This document shows, in pieces, positions 44,164 to 54,723 of a stretch of DNA of 64,000 bases. Location: assembly GCA_012837715.1 (NCBI GenBank), contig DUQR01000031.1, positions 1-64,000 on the forward strand, written 5' to 3'. Below the pieces are notes generated by a model. The model had not been told where the DNA came from, searched no databases, and saw only the letters and a list, made by a program, of their open reading frames with translations. The stretch comes from Bacillota bacterium. Lineage in GTDB: Bacteria > Bacillota > UBA4882 > UBA10575. Numbering within the stretch: position 1 is the first letter of the stretch; each line of letters begins with the position of its first letter. Position numbers and translations under genes: made by a program.

Positions 44164-44907
44164 ATGAAAACCATGAGGAAAATTATTTCAATTGATGAAA
44201 AAAAGTGTAATGGTTGTGGGCTCTGTATCACGGCCTGTCACGAAGGCGCCCTGCAACTGGTCGACGGGAAGGCCAAATTAATCTCGGAATCCTACTGTGA
44301 CGGTCTGGGGGATTGTCTTCCGGAATGCCCGACCGGGGCGATCACCATTGAAGAAAGGGAAGCGGACCCCTTTGACGAAGCCGCCGTTCAAGAAAACATG
44401 GCCCGGATAGCGCAGGCCAAAGCGGAAGCCAACAACCCACCGGCACTGGCGTGTGGATGTCCGGGGACAGCCGCCCGCACAATCCGGCCCCAAACCCCGA
44501 CTGTTCAGGAGACCAATCACCCGCCCCAGGCCGCGCTGGCTTCCCAGCTTAGACAGTGGCCCTGTCAGCTGCAGTTGGTACCCGTAAACGCGCCCTATTT
44601 CCATGAAGCGAACCTGCTGATCGCCGCCGACTGCGCGGCTTATGCCTATGCCAACTTCCATCAAGATTACATGCGAAATAAAGTAACCTTAATCGGTTGT
44701 CCCAAACTAGATGCGACTGATTACAGCGAAAAAATCGCCGCTATTTTGGCTGCCAATCAAATTAAAAGTATTACTGTCCTCCGCATGGAAGTACCTTGCT
44801 GTAGCGGTCTGGTCCACGCCGTAAAAACTGCCCTAATGAAGAGCGGCAAACTCGTCCCCTGGCAGGTAGTGACCATTGGCACCGATGGTTCGATTGTTGA
44901 ACAATAA
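44164..44907 (+). CDS. Ferredoxin-like protein of the hcp locus
   Basis: A 247-residue protein. The N-terminal domain has a four-Cys cluster motif (Cys15, 18, 21, 25) and a second group C-x5-C-x3-CP (YCDGLGDCLPECPTG). The middle (80-115) has a CGCPG segment and a Pro-rich linker. The C-terminal half (about 125-247) has a CPKLDATDY segment and PCCSGLVHA. This layout is usual for the ferredoxin encoded next to hcp in Clostridia. It is probably the electron donor to Hcp. AAGGGGGATTAAA precedes the ATG. Confidence 0.85.
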   Translation: MKTMRKIISIDEKKCNGCGLCITACHEGALQLVDGKAKLISESYCDGLGDCLPECPTGAITIEEREADPFDEAAVQENMARIAQAKAEANNPPALACGCPGTAARTIRPQTPTVQETNHPPQAALASQLRQWPCQLQLVPVNAPYFHEANLLIAADCAAYAYANFHQDYMRNKVTLIGCPKLDATDYSEKIAAILAANQIKSITVLRMEVPCCSGLVHAVKTALMKSGKLVPWQVVTIGTDGSIVEQ

Positions 44908-45025
44908 ATAGCTCAACCCGGTAAAAGTCCCAACTGATGTTAAGACTACAGAACCACTTAAGCTTTCCCGGCTAAACAGCCGAAAGCCAAAACAGTCTGA
45001 ACGCAATATTAAGGAGGGTTAATCA

Positions 45026-46609
45026 ATGAGTAACATGTTCTGTTTCCAATGTGAACAAACCGCAGGGGGAAAAGGCTGCACCAAAGTGGGTGTCTGCGGT
45101 AAACAGCCAGATGTGGCCAATCTCCAAGATGAATTGACCGGGGCCCTGGTGGGGTTAGCTCGGGCGGCAGCAGGGAAAAAAACCGACCGCCGGGCCGATG
45201 ATCTAATGATGCAGGGCCTTTTTGCCACCATCACCAACGTTAATTTCGATGCCGCACGCATCGAAGAGCTTATCGCTGCGGTCCGCAGCGCAAAAGAAAC
45301 CCTGGGTGGCGCCGAAGACTTCGCCCCCGGCGCGCTCTGGAACGGCGACCCTGACCTGGTTTCCTTACGTTCCCTTCTTTTGCTCGGCCTACGGGGAATG
45401 GCCGCCTACGCTTGGCACGCCGCTGTCCTCGGGAAACGGGATGAAGAAGTTACCGCCTGGTTCTACAAAGGAATGCGGGCCATTGGCGAGGAGCACTCCG
45501 TTGACGAAAGCTTGGCCCTGTTGATGGAGTTTGGCGAAATCAACTTAAAATGCATGGCTCTCCTCGATGAAGCCAATACCTCCGCCTATGGACGCCCGGT
45601 CCCGACCAAGGTCACCACCATCATCGAAAAGGGGCCTTTCATCGTGGTCTCCGGCCATGATTTCCATGACTTAAAACAACTATTGGAACAGACCGAAGGG
45701 AAAGGAATCAATATTTACACCCATGGGGAAATGTTACCAGCCCATGCTTACCCCGAACTGAAGAAGCACCCGCATTTAAAGGGGAATTTCGGCACGGCCT
45801 GGCAAAACCAGAAAAAAGAACTGGATGGGATCCCCGGAGCGGTTCTCTTTACCACCAACTGCTTGATGCCGCCGAAGGATTCCTACGCCGACCGGGTCTT
45901 TACCACGGCTGTAGTTGGGTATCCCGGCTTGGTCCATATCCCGGAAGGAGAAAATGGGCAGAAAGATTTTACCCCGGTGATCAATAAAGCCTTAGAACTC
46001 GGCGGTTGGTCGGAAGACCATAAAATGACCGGAATCAACGGTGGAACTACCCTGACGACCGGGTTTGGCCACAACACCGTGCTGGGCGTGGCCGACCAAA
46101 TAATCGACGCCGTTAAAACCGGTGGGATTAACCACTTCTTCCTGGTAGGCGGTTGCGACGGGGCCCGTCCCGGCCGGAACTATTACACTGAATTTGTGAA
46201 ACAAACACCCAAAGACACGGTGATTCTAACCCTTGCTTGCGGGAAATACCGCTTCAATGACTTGGATTTGGGTGAAATCGGCGGCTTACCCCGTATTCTC
46301 GATATGGGACAGTGCAATGATGCTTACTCCGCCATCCAAGTAGCAGTGGCGCTGGCTAAAGCCTTCGATTGCGACGTCAACGCACTGCCCCTGACCCTGG
46401 TCCTCTCCTGGTATGAGCAGAAGGCAGTCTGTATCCTCCTCACATTGCTGGCCCTTGGGATCAAAAACATTTATCTCGGGCCAACCTTACCCGCTTTCGT
46501 CTCGCCTAATGTCCTGCAAGTACTGGTCGATAAATTCGGGATTAAACCCATCAGCACCCCGGAAGAAGACTTGAAAGCAATCTTGGACTTGCCAACTTCT
46601 CTTCGGTAA
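45026..46609 (+). CDS. hcp: Hybrid-cluster protein (hydroxylamine/NO reductase)
   Basis: A 527-residue Hcp. The N-terminal cluster cysteines are Cys6, Cys9, Cys18 and Cys24 (CFQCEQTA and CTKVGVCG). The hybrid Fe-S-O cluster ligands are in the conserved HGEMLPAHAYPELKKHPHL, TNCLMPP, GGCDGARPGRNYY and LACGKYRFN segments. Hcp reduces NO and hydroxylamine in anaerobes. AAGGAGGGTTAATCA precedes the ATG. It follows the ferredoxin gene and is divergent from the regulator. A partial copy of its own 3' end follows the stop codon. Confidence 0.96.
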   Translation: MSNMFCFQCEQTAGGKGCTKVGVCGKQPDVANLQDELTGALVGLARAAAGKKTDRRADDLMMQGLFATITNVNFDAARIEELIAAVRSAKETLGGAEDFAPGALWNGDPDLVSLRSLLLLGLRGMAAYAWHAAVLGKRDEEVTAWFYKGMRAIGEEHSVDESLALLMEFGEINLKCMALLDEANTSAYGRPVPTKVTTIIEKGPFIVVSGHDFHDLKQLLEQTEGKGINIYTHGEMLPAHAYPELKKHPHLKGNFGTAWQNQKKELDGIPGAVLFTTNCLMPPKDSYADRVFTTAVVGYPGLVHIPEGENGQKDFTPVINKALELGGWSEDHKMTGINGGTTLTTGFGHNTVLGVADQIIDAVKTGGINHFFLVGGCDGARPGRNYYTEFVKQTPKDTVILTLACGKYRFNDLDLGEIGGLPRILDMGQCNDAYSAIQVAVALAKAFDCDVNALPLTLVLSWYEQKAVCILLTLLALGIKNIYLGPTLPAFVSPNVLQVLVDKFGIKPISTPEEDLKAILDLPTSLR

Positions 46610-46661
46610 ATTCGGGAATAAACCCATCAGCGCCCCGGAGGAAGATTTAAAAGCCAGCTGA
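46604..46661 (+). repeat. Duplicated hcp 3' end (copy B)
   Basis: This segment repeats the hcp end (46529-46587) with few mismatches and, in frame, reads KFGNKPISAPEEDLKAS-stop beside KFGIKPISTPEEDLKAI in hcp. It starts at the hcp stop codon, so it looks like the remains of a second hcp copy fused to the first by unequal recombination. Confidence 0.75.
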
Positions 46662-46673
46662 GGCAATGAGGCG

Positions 46674-49085
46674 CTAATCGCTAATCTCCAGCTTAACCTC
46701 GGTGCTTCTCCCCCGGTCGTCCTGGCAGATTACCCGGTGACGACCGGGTTTCGGTAGATAAAAGAGGCGTTCTCCCGGTTTGGTGTGGCCGTAAAGCTCC
46801 CCGTCGATAAACCAGTAGAGGCGCTGCACATCATTGCCGGCCGCCGCTTCAAGGCAGATTTTCTGATACTCCAGGGGAATTCCGCGGCGGATTTGATAGA
46901 CATAATCCGGCGAGGGCGAACGGACCACCGGGGCGCCGCCCGGTAGGATCTTTTGCCACTCGGGCAGCAAAGGCGGGAGCTTTTCCACCGGTTGTCCATT
47001 CGCCTCAAGCCAGGCCGCGACCCGGGGCGGGTACTGCAAATAAACCTGCTCTACTGTGTCCCGGGCCGCCGAGTAGTAATGGGGCGGGAGGCGGTAACCG
47101 GTCGCCGGATCCAGCAGATAGGTCTGATGGAGCGTACACTCTACTTCGGGCGAACAATCGGTTAAATAATAATCGGTGCGTAACGGGGTACAGAACGGAC
47201 CGGGTGTTTGGCCGCTCAACGCGCATACTGCTCTCTTTTTGACGGTCGCCGGTGGCGAAAACCAGGAAACGGTGGTGTTACTGTTTAAATGGTTAAAGAT
47301 AGTAAAGAGGAGCGGGGCGGCCTTCTCAGCCCCGTTCAGTCCGGCCCGTCCCTCCCCGGAAAAGTTTCCGACCCACACCCCCACGGTATAGCGGGGATTA
47401 TAACCAATGCTCCAGGCGTCTTTATGGCCATAAGAAGTCCCGGTCTTCCAAGCCACCTTCGGTAAGGTGGTAAACTCCCAACAGGTGGGAAGGTCGGGTC
47501 GGCGTACCTCGGTCAGGATCTCGGTAATAATATAGGCTGCTCCCGGTGAAAACAACGGAAGCGGAGGTGAATTTCCTTGTTCAAGCCTGGTTTGTACCGG
47601 GTAGATCTTTCCGCCACTGGCCAGCGCGGCATAAAGATTGCTTAACTCAAGGAGGTTAACCTCACACCCGCCGAGCACCATCGGCAAGCCGTAGTGGTTT
47701 ACCGGGGTCAGCGTCGTGAACCCGGCTTTTTTTAACAGTTCGTAGAGGGTCTCACCCTCCAAAGCCGCCAGCAGATTCACCGCCGGCACATTGAGCGATC
47801 TTTGCAGCGCTTCCTGGGCAGAGACCAGGCCGGAATAGGTAGAGTCGTAATTCTGCGGGGTATAGCCGGAATACAGCACCGGAACATCTTCCACGTAATG
47901 GGCGGGGGTGATCAATCCTTTTTCTAAAGCAAGCGCATAAACGAAAGGTTTCAAGGTTGAGCCCGGCGAACGGGGGGCCAGATAACCATTGACCTGTCCC
48001 TGGTCTTGTTCATTAAAAAACGCCGCGGACCCAACCGCCGCCACCAGTTGGTGGGTGTGGTTATCAATCACCACCACCGCCCCATTGGTGATTCCTTCCG
48101 CTTTTAACTTCGCCACCTCCAGCGTGAGCAAATCTTCGAGAAAGACTTGTAAATCAGCATCAATGGTGGTATAGATACGGGCTTCCCCGGGATAACGTGA
48201 GACCAGCTCTTGACTGAAGTGGGGCGCCCGAAAGGGCCACTCCCGACGGGCGGTCGGAATCTCCTCCGCCAACGCTTCCCGGTATTCGGCTTCCGTGAGC
48301 AACCCGTGGTCAAAAAGGCGTTTTAACACCTTATCCCGGGCTTCACGCGCCCGCTCGGGGGCCAGATCCGGGCGGAACTGGGTCGGCGAGTTGGGCAGTA
48401 CGGTGAGTAGTGCCGCTTCCCCGGGGCTTAACTGGGTCGGTTCCTTCCCGAAATAGAGCCAAGCCGCGGCGGCCACCCCTTCAATATTACCGCCATAGGG
48501 AGCAATGTTAAAATAGATGGTCAAGAGTTCTTCTTTGGTGAACCGGTGTTCCAGTTGGAGGGCACGAAAGAGCTCGATCAACTTGTTCCGCCAGGTTCGC
48601 GCTTTCGGCTCCATCATCCGGGCAATTTGCATCGTCAAGGTGGACCCGCCGGAGATAATCCGCCCGGAGCGCAGGTTCTGTCCCAGCGCCCGGACTAAGG
48701 CCATCGGATTAACCCCCGGGTGGTAATAAAACCAACGGTCTTCATAGAAGACCAGGTATTTCTGGAGCAGTGGCGAGACCTGCCCGAGATCGGTCCGGAT
48801 CCGCCACATCCCATCGGCCGAGGTAAACGCCCGGAGCACCCTCCCCTCCCGGTCAAAGACCAAAGCCGAAGAGGGCCGTTCCAGCGCCACCCAAGGTAAT
48901 GGAATCAAATAAATAGCCAGCTCAAAAAGGATCAGAAGAAGGAGGAAAACCCCCAACCCCTTTTGCAGTCGGGGGTTCATCCGCGCCCATCGGGTGTATA
49001 GTTTGCGTAGCAAGGCCTTGAGCCGGTCACCAACAAAACCGGCGCCCTTGACGCAGCTTTCCTGTATTCGTCTAGCTAATTTCAT
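46674..49085 (-). CDS. pbpC: Penicillin-binding protein 1C
   Basis: An 803-residue bifunctional PBP of the PbpC family. An N-terminal transmembrane segment (about 42-65) precedes a GT51 domain with the EDRWFYYHPGVNPMALVRAL motif and GGSTLTMQIARM. The transpeptidase follows with PGSTLKPF, SLN and KTGTSYG. A BiPBP_C domain of about 95 residues ends the protein. ATG 49085 follows AGGTGAG. An in-frame GTG lies three codons upstream. The alpha-2-macroglobulin gene upstream is its usual partner in bacteria with an outer membrane. Confidence 0.93.
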   Translation of the reverse strand: MKLARRIQESCVKGAGFVGDRLKALLRKLYTRWARMNPRLQKGLGVFLLLLILFELAIYLIPLPWVALERPSSALVFDREGRVLRAFTSADGMWRIRTDLGQVSPLLQKYLVFYEDRWFYYHPGVNPMALVRALGQNLRSGRIISGGSTLTMQIARMMEPKARTWRNKLIELFRALQLEHRFTKEELLTIYFNIAPYGGNIEGVAAAAWLYFGKEPTQLSPGEAALLTVLPNSPTQFRPDLAPERAREARDKVLKRLFDHGLLTEAEYREALAEEIPTARREWPFRAPHFSQELVSRYPGEARIYTTIDADLQVFLEDLLTLEVAKLKAEGITNGAVVVIDNHTHQLVAAVGSAAFFNEQDQGQVNGYLAPRSPGSTLKPFVYALALEKGLITPAHYVEDVPVLYSGYTPQNYDSTYSGLVSAQEALQRSLNVPAVNLLAALEGETLYELLKKAGFTTLTPVNHYGLPMVLGGCEVNLLELSNLYAALASGGKIYPVQTRLEQGNSPPLPLFSPGAAYIITEILTEVRRPDLPTCWEFTTLPKVAWKTGTSYGHKDAWSIGYNPRYTVGVWVGNFSGEGRAGLNGAEKAAPLLFTIFNHLNSNTTVSWFSPPATVKKRAVCALSGQTPGPFCTPLRTDYYLTDCSPEVECTLHQTYLLDPATGYRLPPHYYSAARDTVEQVYLQYPPRVAAWLEANGQPVEKLPPLLPEWQKILPGGAPVVRSPSPDYVYQIRRGIPLEYQKICLEAAAGNDVQRLYWFIDGELYGHTKPGERLFYLPKPGRHRVICQDDRGRSTEVKLEISD

Positions 49086-49227
49086 CGTACTCACCTGTTA
49101 ATGTTCCAAAAGTCTTACTAGAATCCTTTACAAACCATAGCAAATCTAAATGATCATACCACCGCCGACAAGCGGCTAATCCTAATCTTGCTGTAAAGCT
49201 TGAAAACCCCAACGGCTGCTTTCAACC

Positions 49228-52200
49228 TTAATCGCGCACCACCCGGATGGCGCCGCTCGAGCTGAAACTGGCGATCTCGGGGGCATACATACATTCCGCT
49301 TTGATTGAAGGCAGGATAAACTCCCCGCAAGTCACCGCCCGCAGGGCGTAATAGAATTGATAGGTCCGGACCTTCGGAAAACTAAAGAAGAGGATCAAAC
49401 GGTCATCCCGGACATCCATATAATCGGGGCGCATCGCTTCCTGGGTCAGCCAGGAGATGCTTTCCCTACTCTCGATCCGGGGGTTTTCCATCTCCAAACC
49501 CGCCGGGAGCAGATCAATGATCCCCACATGCTCAAGGCCAGCTTGCTCCGGCTGGATCGTAATCCGGGCAATCAGCAAATCCCCTTGGCGGATCTGGTTT
49601 AGCGCTACCGGATTGCCGTGGCGGTCAAAGAACTCCCTGGTGACCTGGATGCCGTTACTCTCCTCCGACAGATCAGTACGGGTGGAAAGGCCGCTACTTT
49701 TCAGGTAATAGTAACACTCCCCGTCCCCTTCCAGTTTCACCGTTATTTTCCCTTCCGCCAGGCGCGGATCATTTAAAACCAAATCCTGTGCCGAGTCAAA
49801 CTCGGCAATCTTCTCTTTACCCAGGTACACTTCGCCCCAGTATGTCCCGTCACTCTTTTCTTGATAAAGCTTCCCTAAAGCCATCAGGGCAAAAGCATTC
49901 TCCTGGGTGGTTCCCCACCGTCCGCCCAGCGCCGCCTTGTTGAGCCGGTTCACCAACTGGTAAACGGCAGGATTATGGGGATCGACCTCCGCCAGCACAC
50001 TGAGGATAATCGCATCCGCGCGCACCGTGGAGTTGAAGTACCCCCCGCTTTCCCGCGGGAAGATCTGGACCGCAAAAGAAGTGGGGAGAATTTCCCGGGC
50101 AGTCACCCGGTCACCGGTGTAGAAGTAAGCGCCGGCCAAGAGAGCCCGAACGTCGTTACTGAGTTCCGAGGCGTACCGCCGCCAGTAGGCCATCGTCGAC
50201 AGGTCGGGACTACCGTTTAAACTTAGTACATAAAGGGCATAAATCTTCGCTTGCAGGCGATGAAGGGCGGTTTCCTTGCCCCGGACAGTTGCTTTTAGAT
50301 ATGAGATCATCCGGTTATAAACCCGGTCGGCCACCACGTACCCTGCCTTGCGCGCTTCCACCAGAAAGTGGGCGGCATAAATCGAGCTCCATTCGTTACC
50401 TCTGTTCCCCCCGGGCCAGTAAGCAAAGGAGCCGTCCCGGAGTTGCATCGCCTCGATTTTCTCGATCCCTTCCGTCACATAATAATCAGCCGTCCCCGTG
50501 AAGGTTCCCCCTTCCACCGCACTCAGCAACTGATCGAAGTAGAGCAGGGGAAATAGCTTCGAAACCGTCTGTTCCAGACAACCATGGGGGTAGGTTAAGA
50601 GGTATTCCAAACTGCCAGCCAGTTCCACCGTGGGGAAAGGTGAAAGCGCCAGGGTATAGGTGGCCGTCCCCGGCAGCCACCGGTCCTTTATGTTAAAAGT
50701 CAGCGGTTCAGTATGGGTAATTGTCCCGGAACTGATCTGATGGGTCACCGGCACCGGCGGCCGCAGTGCCAGCTCTTCTTCGAGCGCGCACAGCTCCCCA
50801 TTGCCTTCCACCTCCAACCGGAAACGGAGTTTCCCCATGCCTTGGCTGGCTTTCAACTGGAAGTAAGCAACCTGTTCCTCCTCAGGCCCAAGCTCAAGCG
50901 TGACCAAGGGCTTACTCTCTAAAGTCACCGGGCCTTCGGAGCTTAAACGGAGTTTAAACTCACCGGCCTGGCCGGTTCCGTTAAAGACCGCCACCGGCAC
51001 GGTGAAGCGATCCAGCGGCGCCACAAACCGGGGGAAGGTCGGAGTCATTACCAGCGGATCCCGGACAATGGTCTTCATTTCGGCCGAGCCGAAACGCTGC
51101 CCGTCAAAGGCAACCGCCATCAACCGCAGGGTCCCGTTGAACTGCGGGAGCGTGAATTTGACCATTGCTTCACCGCTGGCATCGGGAGAAACCAGCCCAG
51201 ACCATAAGGACACCGGCTTCACCCGGCGGAGGGAAACCGGATTTAAGTTTTGCTTCCGCACCCCGTCTAAGAAATCCCGGTCTCCACCAGGGGTGCTCTG
51301 GGTCTTCATTCCCTCGACTTCCGGGAGGAGTAAACCATACAAATCATGGCTAGTCAAACTCAAGCGCCGTTTACCATAGAAGAAGGCAAAAGGATCGGGC
51401 GCCGCATAATCAGTGAGTTGACAGATGCCTTCATCCACCGCGGCCAAGGTCAGATAGGTCCCGGGCCCGGAATTTTTAACCTGTACTTTAATCTCCACCT
51501 CCCGGTTGGGGCGGAGTTCAGCGGGCACCGTAAGGTCAACTCCCAAGCGGGCATTGTTATTGTCCACCATTAATGGAATCGTCCCAAAGGCGCGGGCCGG
51601 AGCTTGATCCTCGAGGCCATTAACGGAACGCAAGAGATGGACCGACAGATAAGCATTGGGTTTATACTCTTCTTTCACCGGGATCGAAACCACACCGGTA
51701 TTGGCTGCCAAGTCGACAACCCAATAATCATAAACCCTTTCCCGTTCGACCGTGACTAAAGCCTTCCCGGCAAAAGGCGCTTTAATCTGTAAGCGCGCTT
51801 CCTCACCCACTTGGTACCGGTCCTGTTCCAGATCTAATTCGATCTTATCCGGATCCTCCATGGCCCAGGGCGAGTACCCCCAGCCGCTGGCGTAGAAGGA
51901 ATGAGAAGCCTGGGCCTCTGTCTTTGGATCGCGCAGGACAATTTGGTAACGCCCATAATCCCGCGGCGTGTACGTGAATTCCGCTTCGCCCTGCTGAGGA
52001 GTTAGTTCTTCGTTATAAACTTTCCGTCGTTCTATTTCCGATACATAACGATAGCGCCCGTCGGTGTCCTTCCGGTAGATCGAATTCCAGGTCAGATGGT
52101 ATACTTCAGCCGTTAATTGCGCAGCCGGCGAGGGGTTCCCCGCGGGATCAAGGACCACATATTTCAGCGAAAATGGTTTTCCTAGTTCACAATAGTTACC

Positions 52201-54600
52201 GGTCAGCGCTTTCACCCCAATATAATTGGCATAGGGGTGAAAAGTCACCGCTTGGTAGTTACTGACCGCCCGGCCGCCATCTTCAATCACCGTCGCTTGA
52301 ATGATCGCGTTCAGTCTGGCCGGTGGGGTTAAACCCTGTGGAAAGCGGTAGGTGAAAGTCGCTTGGCCCTCGGTATCAAGTTTGTCCTCACCCAGCTCCT
52401 CTGTTTTCGCCACAAAACTACGGTCCGGGTCGCCAAAACGGTACGAAGCATAGGCGGGAGGCTTAAAGTCGGCGGCTTCCAAACGCAGCTTGACCTCGGT
52501 TCTCCGCCCCGCTGCCGGCGGGCCGAACAAGTTAACCCCTTCAACTTTAATCTGGCATTCTTCCCCCGGTTGATAAGTATCCCGGTCGGGCGTGACAGTG
52601 ACTTTGATCCGGTCCGGCATAAACTCTTCCACCTGGAAGGAGGTGCTGCCAATCACGTTCTCACCCACGATAATATGGGCCTGGTAATTCCCGGTCTGGG
52701 CGTAATCGGGGATTTCCAGTTTGAAGGCACAAGCCCCCCGGTCCGCCGTGTTCCCAACCAGCTCACGAAAGATCTGGCCGTCGGGCTGCCGAACTTCCAA
52801 CTTGACCGGGAACTCCGGCGGTAGAACCGCCCCCGGTCCGCGCACCACCGCTACCAAGTTACCTTCGTCCCCGGGGCGGAAAATGTCCCGGTCTAAGTAG
52901 GCAAAAGCCTCATACCCTTCTTCCAAATAATCACGGCCGCGCACATCAAAATCGGTGGTCGTGATCTGACTACTCTTTAGATGGACAAAGGAAAAGTCAT
53001 TCCCCGCTTCCGCCAGGATAATTAGGGGCTCGGCCGGATCGCCCGGCAGCTGATAACCGGTAAAGCGGGCAATCCCTTGCGCATCGGTCTCGGCTGTGGC
53101 CATAATCTGATTATTTTTACTGATCAGACTGACCTTCACCTTTGCTTTGGGCGCCAAGGTTTCCAGCGAATTGACCCAGACCAGCAGATCGTTTTTTCCC
53201 ATTTTTCCGACGATCCCCAGGTCGGTAATGATCACATACTTATAATCATTACGCCAGCGGCGTTCATAATCATAGACCGCGACTTGGAAAACACCCTTAA
53301 ACTCGGCGTCCATGTACTGACCAAGGTTGATCGCAGTGGTCACCACCTCGTTTTTGGCCCCGGCAATCTCCAGCTCTTCTTCCTTCACCAGCTTGCCTAG
53401 GTAGGGCAACTGCCAGCTATAAGCGTACTCGGACTGGGTGGAATCCAAGTGATTGAGAAAGGGAATCAGGTTGTTGGCGTAAATCTGATGGATCTCCAGC
53501 TGCACCCGTTCGATATTAACCGTTTCCAACCCCAAATTGAGGGCGCCTTGACTGTTCAGATACCGTCCACGGGAGGTAAAGCTGAGTCCCGGATCCAGAT
53601 CCCCCAGGGTGATCATGGCCGCAAAGTCCTTGGCCAGCGGTAAACCATTAACCGCCGGTAATCCGGCATTTAGACGGAGATGATAATTCTCCCCCCCTTT
53701 AAACTGGTCACTCTTAATGAAGAGCAGATCTTTATCGGTCTCAACGGTATAATTAACCCCCGGTTTAAGCTCAATGAAACCGGCCGCCGTTTCGGCATCC
53801 ACCGGCTCTGAACACTGCACAGTGATCCAGTATTTGCCGCCAGCGCCTTGTAAAGCCGCATTCAGGATCTGCAGCGGTTTTTTGGCGCCCACCGTGGTCT
53901 CGGCGCGGTAGGCAGCGGCCAGTCCCTTTTGCCCGCCGACACAGAGAAAGTCCTTGGGCAGCGTAATCGTTATTTTCTGTTCCTTCTCCTTAAAGGGAAC
54001 CGCAGCACTGACCACGGTCAATTCCCGGCTGTTTCCGGTCTCTCGCACGGTGTAGGCCAGTTCAGCGTTGGTTCCCGCCAGCTGGAGTTTAAGCGCCTTC
54101 TCAAGCTCAATGGGGGAAACCGGATAATTGAAATGAAGCCTCGCTTCCAAAATTACGCCTTCCCGGTCCTCAGAGGTGATAAAAGTAGTCGTGATCTTTT
54201 CTACCCGGAAACGGGCGGTGGAAAATTCCACGGTTCTTTTTCCGGAGACCGGTTTTCCCTGCACCGAAACGAGTCCACTGTTCACCTCCGCCTGGTATGT
54301 GGTGGACGGCAATAAAGGAACTTCCGGTAAAAAACGGAGTTCCCGTTTAGTAACCCAGCGGTACTTACCTGGAATCGCCGGGGTAAATTTGACGAATTCG
54401 GTGGAGAGGGTCACCCCCACCTCTTCTTCCTTGACCATATCCTCGGAAAAGGTGAAGGTCAAGTTGGTGTGGGGTTCCACCTCTCCCGCCGGTTCCATTC
54501 CCAATAAGCGCACGTTACCACCGGCATTGAGGATCCAAAACGAACAGCAGACAATAAAGATAAACAAAATTCCGTAAACGATCGGTTTCTTGTTACCCAA
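49228..54600 (-). CDS. Bacterial alpha-2-macroglobulin with thioester
   Basis: A 1790-residue protein of the YfhM/ECAM-like A2M family. One N-terminal hydrophobic segment (about 8-27) is followed by several MG-type beta domains, a bait-like region and a thioester domain. The thioester motif GCLEQ has Cys1341 and Gln1344. These proteins trap proteases in the periplasm and pair with PbpC, which repairs the wall. The start is TTG after GGGGGGTAGG. No lipobox is seen, so it is held by the anchor. It is the longest gene in the window and ends 143 bases before pbpC. Confidence 0.93.
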   Translation of the reverse strand: MGNKKPIVYGILFIFIVCCSFWILNAGGNVRLLGMEPAGEVEPHTNLTFTFSEDMVKEEEVGVTLSTEFVKFTPAIPGKYRWVTKRELRFLPEVPLLPSTTYQAEVNSGLVSVQGKPVSGKRTVEFSTARFRVEKITTTFITSEDREGVILEARLHFNYPVSPIELEKALKLQLAGTNAELAYTVRETGNSRELTVVSAAVPFKEKEQKITITLPKDFLCVGGQKGLAAAYRAETTVGAKKPLQILNAALQGAGGKYWITVQCSEPVDAETAAGFIELKPGVNYTVETDKDLLFIKSDQFKGGENYHLRLNAGLPAVNGLPLAKDFAAMITLGDLDPGLSFTSRGRYLNSQGALNLGLETVNIERVQLEIHQIYANNLIPFLNHLDSTQSEYAYSWQLPYLGKLVKEEELEIAGAKNEVVTTAINLGQYMDAEFKGVFQVAVYDYERRWRNDYKYVIITDLGIVGKMGKNDLLVWVNSLETLAPKAKVKVSLISKNNQIMATAETDAQGIARFTGYQLPGDPAEPLIILAEAGNDFSFVHLKSSQITTTDFDVRGRDYLEEGYEAFAYLDRDIFRPGDEGNLVAVVRGPGAVLPPEFPVKLEVRQPDGQIFRELVGNTADRGACAFKLEIPDYAQTGNYQAHIIVGENVIGSTSFQVEEFMPDRIKVTVTPDRDTYQPGEECQIKVEGVNLFGPPAAGRRTEVKLRLEAADFKPPAYASYRFGDPDRSFVAKTEELGEDKLDTEGQATFTYRFPQGLTPPARLNAIIQATVIEDGGRAVSNYQAVTFHPYANYIGVKALTGNYCELGKPFSLKYVVLDPAGNPSPAAQLTAEVYHLTWNSIYRKDTDGRYRYVSEIERRKVYNEELTPQQGEAEFTYTPRDYGRYQIVLRDPKTEAQASHSFYASGWGYSPWAMEDPDKIELDLEQDRYQVGEEARLQIKAPFAGKALVTVERERVYDYWVVDLAANTGVVSIPVKEEYKPNAYLSVHLLRSVNGLEDQAPARAFGTIPLMVDNNNARLGVDLTVPAELRPNREVEIKVQVKNSGPGTYLTLAAVDEGICQLTDYAAPDPFAFFYGKRRLSLTSHDLYGLLLPEVEGMKTQSTPGGDRDFLDGVRKQNLNPVSLRRVKPVSLWSGLVSPDASGEAMVKFTLPQFNGTLRLMAVAFDGQRFGSAEMKTIVRDPLVMTPTFPRFVAPLDRFTVPVAVFNGTGQAGEFKLRLSSEGPVTLESKPLVTLELGPEEEQVAYFQLKASQGMGKLRFRLEVEGNGELCALEEELALRPPVPVTHQISSGTITHTEPLTFNIKDRWLPGTATYTLALSPFPTVELAGSLEYLLTYPHGCLEQTVSKLFPLLYFDQLLSAVEGGTFTGTADYYVTEGIEKIEAMQLRDGSFAYWPGGNRGNEWSSIYAAHFLVEARKAGYVVADRVYNRMISYLKATVRGKETALHRLQAKIYALYVLSLNGSPDLSTMAYWRRYASELSNDVRALLAGAYFYTGDRVTAREILPTSFAVQIFPRESGGYFNSTVRADAIILSVLAEVDPHNPAVYQLVNRLNKAALGGRWGTTQENAFALMALGKLYQEKSDGTYWGEVYLGKEKIAEFDSAQDLVLNDPRLAEGKITVKLEGDGECYYYLKSSGLSTRTDLSEESNGIQVTREFFDRHGNPVALNQIRQGDLLIARITIQPEQAGLEHVGIIDLLPAGLEMENPRIESRESISWLTQEAMRPDYMDVRDDRLILFFSFPKVRTYQFYYALRAVTCGEFILPSIKAECMYAPEIASFSSSGAIRVVRD

Positions 54601-54723
54601 GATAACCTACCCCCCGTCCAAATTCCCAAAATCCGCTTGCTTAAGGTTTTATGGTATTCCTAATTTAATATTCGGTAAATGTTACTAGTATCCTCTATAT
54701 CTTGTAAAGTATGGAAACACAAG

